Below, piece after piece: positions 61,817 through 64,000 of a stretch of DNA of 64,000 bases. Position 1 is the stretch's first letter. Every line of letters starts with the position of its first letter. The notes beneath the pieces are model-generated. The model saw only the letters and a program-made list of their open reading frames with translations, searched no databases and had not been told where the DNA came from. A program made the translations under genes and the position numbers. The DNA is from Bacteroides intestinalis DSM 17393 (GTDB lineage Bacteria; Bacteroidota; Bacteroidia; Bacteroidales; Bacteroidaceae). The DNA lies in contig NZ_ABJL02000008.1 in the NCBI RefSeq assembly GCF_000172175.1, positions 2,976,001 to 3,040,000 on the forward strand. The letters are read 5' to 3'.

Positions 61817-63660
61817 TTTAAAAACTTACATTGTTGACTTCCCTTATCTGTTATAACCTGCAATATATATACTCCCGCAGGATATTCCCGACAAGAGAAA
61901 ATTATAGTATCTTTTCCTTCAGACAATATTTGTCTCAATAAACACCCATTTACATCATATACATTCAACGTATGGGAATTCTCCGGCAAATGGGCAATCA
62001 CAGTTCCTTGTTGCTTATCACAATGAACAGTAAACCGGGTTTCTTGTTCGGTCTCGATTATGGGGGTAGGATCAGTTTTAACGATAATCTCATTCGTAGT
62101 ATCAGGACCACCACGAACTATTTTCCAATCAGCATCATTTGTTCCTTTGTAAACTGCAACAATACGATCACCGGGCTGTGGAGACAATGAGATTTTACAA
62201 GGGAACGTAAAAGCCATACCACCATACGTATTCATGCTTGGAATAGATGAAGTACCTGATATAAGTTCTCTAACATTCTGATTCTTATCAACTATGGCTA
62301 AAGCTACTTTCCCAGAAAACGGAATTAATCCGAGATTCCAGAAGAAGCCGCATTTCACTGTAAAATTAGTATTTACATTAAACTGTGTTTCAGAAGTCAT
62401 CAAACCGGAATAAGATTCTCCACTGCCAGTTTTTCCGGCAAGCATCCCCAGCAAAGTCTGATAGTTTGAATTTCCTTTTGCCGGCTTTAGCCCAAACAAA
62501 GCATCTTGGTTCGCAATGAAACCACCACCTGTACTACCGCCTGCCCCCTGATCATCCGGATTTAAAGCGGAAATCAGAAAGAAACCATTGCTATGCCCGC
62601 TCCATCCCCAATTTACTCTGAAATAATTTTCTGTTGTATATCCATCCAGTATAAACTGATGCCCTTCATTGCTAAGAGTAGCTCCACCATAAAGCACAGG
62701 GCCTACTGTCATTATTTCATTTTCCAGCATTTGTATCCACTCTGTATCCGAGTACCATTCGCGACGCAGGCACAACATGCTTTTATCATACTTCATATAC
62801 TCAGCCAATCCACGAACTGCTGTCAATGTAGCAGCACCGGTACCACCGGCAGAAGCTATATTGAACTCAGCCTGAGCCATAACACCACAATCGTACATCA
62901 AAGTTGCAACTTCATTTTCGGTGACTTCTGAAGAACTCCAATCATATTCAAGTGGCATATTACTCCACGCATAAGTATTACCTAATGTCCTTTCCGGCAC
63001 TGTCTGGGAAATTTCTCTTCCATTTATATTTACTGTATAACTGTAAGCCGGAAGAGTTCCCGTACCCACATCCGGCCATTGATAATATCTCATAAGTATA
63101 GCTACAGCCGTTGCAACACAACCTGTTACAGTTCGAATGCGATTAATTTCAGGACAAAGGAGGTTATAGGGACTTAATTGATCCCACTTTGCCGTTTCAT
63201 ATTGTTTCACCACGTCTCCCGTAGTCATGTCCGACAATCCTCTCCATGCTTTGGATACAACGTCGGAAGCATTCAGTCCTGTCTCTCTAGCTCTATTAAT
63301 CTGCTCTTTCAACCCATTCATCCAACTTTTCAGATTAGAAGGCATCCCATCTACCACAAAGTTATCCGTAAAAGAATACCCCAATACGGGCATAGCCACA
63401 TCATCTCCGGCAATAATAACAAAACCTTTCCGGTCGGTATTATTAAAAACATAGAAAGCCGGAAGATTCCCTGTACTACGAGTACTCAAATCTTCTCCGT
63501 CCCAAACTAATTGCAACTGTGGTGATGTAGAAGTGTTACGGGTTTGAACATTCGTTTTAAAGAAATCGGCAGCTAAAGCATGAGCCTGCTCTGCTGTTAC
63601 ATTATCAGCAAGAAGCCGACTTGTAAGAAGAATAAATAGAAAGAGTAGTGTACACCTCAT
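61813..63660 (-). CDS. C10-family cysteine peptidase (streptopain-like) with T9SS-like C-terminal domain
   Basis: A 615-aa protein from MRCTLLFLFILLTSRLLA (signal peptide). Residues ~20-155 are a Spi-type propeptide (ALAADFFKT, FVIIAGDDVAMPVLGYS). The catalytic Cys181 is in VTGCVATAVA and His334 in NEGHQFILDGY, with Trp in VNWGWSGHSNGFF, closely spaced as in streptopain (Cys192, His340). The tail (about 530-615) is a beta-sandwich ending NVYDVNGCLLRQ and PAGVYILQVITDKGSQQC, resembling type A sorting domains of T9SS cargo. A start at 63705 adds 15 residues ahead of the signal peptide and is less likely. Confidence 0.9.
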   Translation of the reverse strand: MRCTLLFLFILLTSRLLADNVTAEQAHALAADFFKTNVQTRNTSTSPQLQLVWDGEDLSTRSTGNLPAFYVFNNTDRKGFVIIAGDDVAMPVLGYSFTDNFVVDGMPSNLKSWMNGLKEQINRARETGLNASDVVSKAWRGLSDMTTGDVVKQYETAKWDQLSPYNLLCPEINRIRTVTGCVATAVAILMRYYQWPDVGTGTLPAYSYTVNINGREISQTVPERTLGNTYAWSNMPLEYDWSSSEVTENEVATLMYDCGVMAQAEFNIASAGGTGAATLTAVRGLAEYMKYDKSMLCLRREWYSDTEWIQMLENEIMTVGPVLYGGATLSNEGHQFILDGYTTENYFRVNWGWSGHSNGFFLISALNPDDQGAGGSTGGGFIANQDALFGLKPAKGNSNYQTLLGMLAGKTGSGESYSGLMTSETQFNVNTNFTVKCGFFWNLGLIPFSGKVALAIVDKNQNVRELISGTSSIPSMNTYGGMAFTFPCKISLSPQPGDRIVAVYKGTNDADWKIVRGGPDTTNEIIVKTDPTPIIETEQETRFTVHCDKQQGTVIAHLPENSHTLNVYDVNGCLLRQILSEGKDTIIFSCREYPAGVYILQVITDKGSQQCKFLK

Positions 63661-63736
63661 ATAATTAGGGGTTAGTTGTTTTAGTAGCACCTCAACGAAT
63701 GACACAAATCACTATCTTGTTGTTCATTAGAAAGAC

Positions 63737-63744
63737 AAAATTAC
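63737..63744 (-). promoter_or_regulatory. -7 box (TAATTTTG) of the C10 peptidase gene
   Basis: A TAnnTTTG match on the minus strand, giving a leader of about 70 nt to the chosen start. Confidence 0.55.
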
Positions 63745-63839
63745 TGAAATATATGGTTCGTCAGATGATTTTGAATACTTTTTTTTGATGATCCTATCGC
63801 AAATGAACGTTTTAGAGTGAAAATCGTTCATTAGAATAT

Positions 63840-63876
63840 AAAAAACAAGGCCATCCCAAGTTAATAGAATAGCCTC
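63840..63876 (-). terminator. Terminator of the gene at the right edge
   Basis: On the minus strand AGGCTATTC and GGGATGGCCT pair with wobble positions, followed by TGTTTTTT, just after the stop codon at 63902. Confidence 0.7.
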
Positions 63877-63901
63877 GCCCTTCATACTATAAATATATAG
63901 T

Positions 63902-64000
63902 CTAACGTTTCATAAACTTGCTCTTGTATACCTTACCATCAGCCGACTGTAATACTACAATATAGTAACCTGCGGTCAACCCTCTTACTGGTATGGAATA
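63902..64000 (-). CDS. Secreted protein with T9SS-like C-terminal tail (partial; N-terminus beyond window)
   Basis: Only the last 32 codons are visible, reading YSIPVRGLTAGYYIVVLQSA then DGKVYKSKFMKR and a TAG stop at 63902. The pattern L-aG-Yiv-----dGk-y--KF-k is the end of a type A T9SS sorting domain (Por_Secre_tail). The bulk of the protein lies beyond the window, so its function is unknown. It is on the same strand as, and upstream of, the C10 peptidase, separated by a terminator and promoter. Confidence 0.7.
   Translation of the reverse strand, partial: YSIPVRGLTAGYYIVVLQSADGKVYKSKFMKR

Overview
The window is chromosomal DNA of a Bacteroidales bacterium, most likely a gut Bacteroides. 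The evidence is the recurring Bacteroidetes promoter signature (TTTG at about -33, TAnnTTTG at about -7) in front of many genes, the near absence of Shine-Dalgarno sequences, the families present (DUF4834, DUF4954, DUF2721, Imm17, 6-bladed beta-propeller lipoprotein, C10 peptidase, PL10 and GH43 enzymes, PorX and PorW/SprE homologues) and the Bacteroides-type tyrosine integrase. The species cannot be fixed from the sequence alone.

Layout. 1-2860: one end of an integrated mobile element, all on the minus strand (IntDOT-like integrase, HTH/excisionase-like protein, start of a II/X-family replication initiator), abutting a tRNA-Pro(GGG) gene. 3.2-9.4 kb: a secreted tricorn-like protease, an AspT/YidE-type transporter and a membrane-anchored FMN-binding/nitroreductase fusion. 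9.4-12.4 kb: DUF2721 protein, GH43 lipoprotein, cupin, A1S_2505-like protein and a relic of a Bcr/CflA-type MFS pump. 12.5-17.5 kb: a TolC-EmrA-EmrB-type tripartite efflux operon with a divergent AraC regulator. 17.8-25.6 kb: a tightly spaced unit holding aroA, a small membrane protein, a metal-ABC permease, a PorW/SprE-like TPR lipoprotein, PorX, tsaE and an Imm17 protein.

25.6-31.3 kb: an RND efflux operon on the minus strand. 31.5-36.1 kb: a conserved acidic protein, thioredoxin and DNA polymerase III alpha (dnaE). 36.3-40.7 kb: psd-pssA (phosphatidylethanolamine synthesis), DUF4834, tadA, an RHH-like small protein, yraN, an internally deleted AlbA/wHTH gene, a YjbR/MmcQ protein and birA. 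40.84-42.66 kb: an IS1182-family insertion sequence. 42.7-44.7 kb: an AT-rich, gene-poor tract with a string of short hairpins, gene relics and a beta-propeller lipoprotein. 44.7-49.3 kb: TPR protein, MATE pump, pyrH, frr and rsgA. 49.4-54.9 kb: a second RND efflux operon. 54.9-64 kb: a PL10 pectate lyase, class I fumarase, DUF4954 protein, hflX, and a C10 peptidase with an overlapping lipoprotein gene. The window ends inside a gene whose last residues, like those of the C10 peptidase, resemble a type IX secretion C-terminal sorting domain.

How it fits together: most of the window is housekeeping plus envelope export (three tripartite pumps, a MATE pump and an AspT-type carrier). The most thought-provoking content is the PorW-PorX pair next to secreted proteins with T9SS-like tails, the FMN-binding/nitroreductase fusion whose topology puts the reductase outside the cytoplasm, and the partial mobile element pairing a filamentous-phage-type Rep with an IntDOT-like integrase. 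No CRISPR array, rRNA or large novel defence system was seen.
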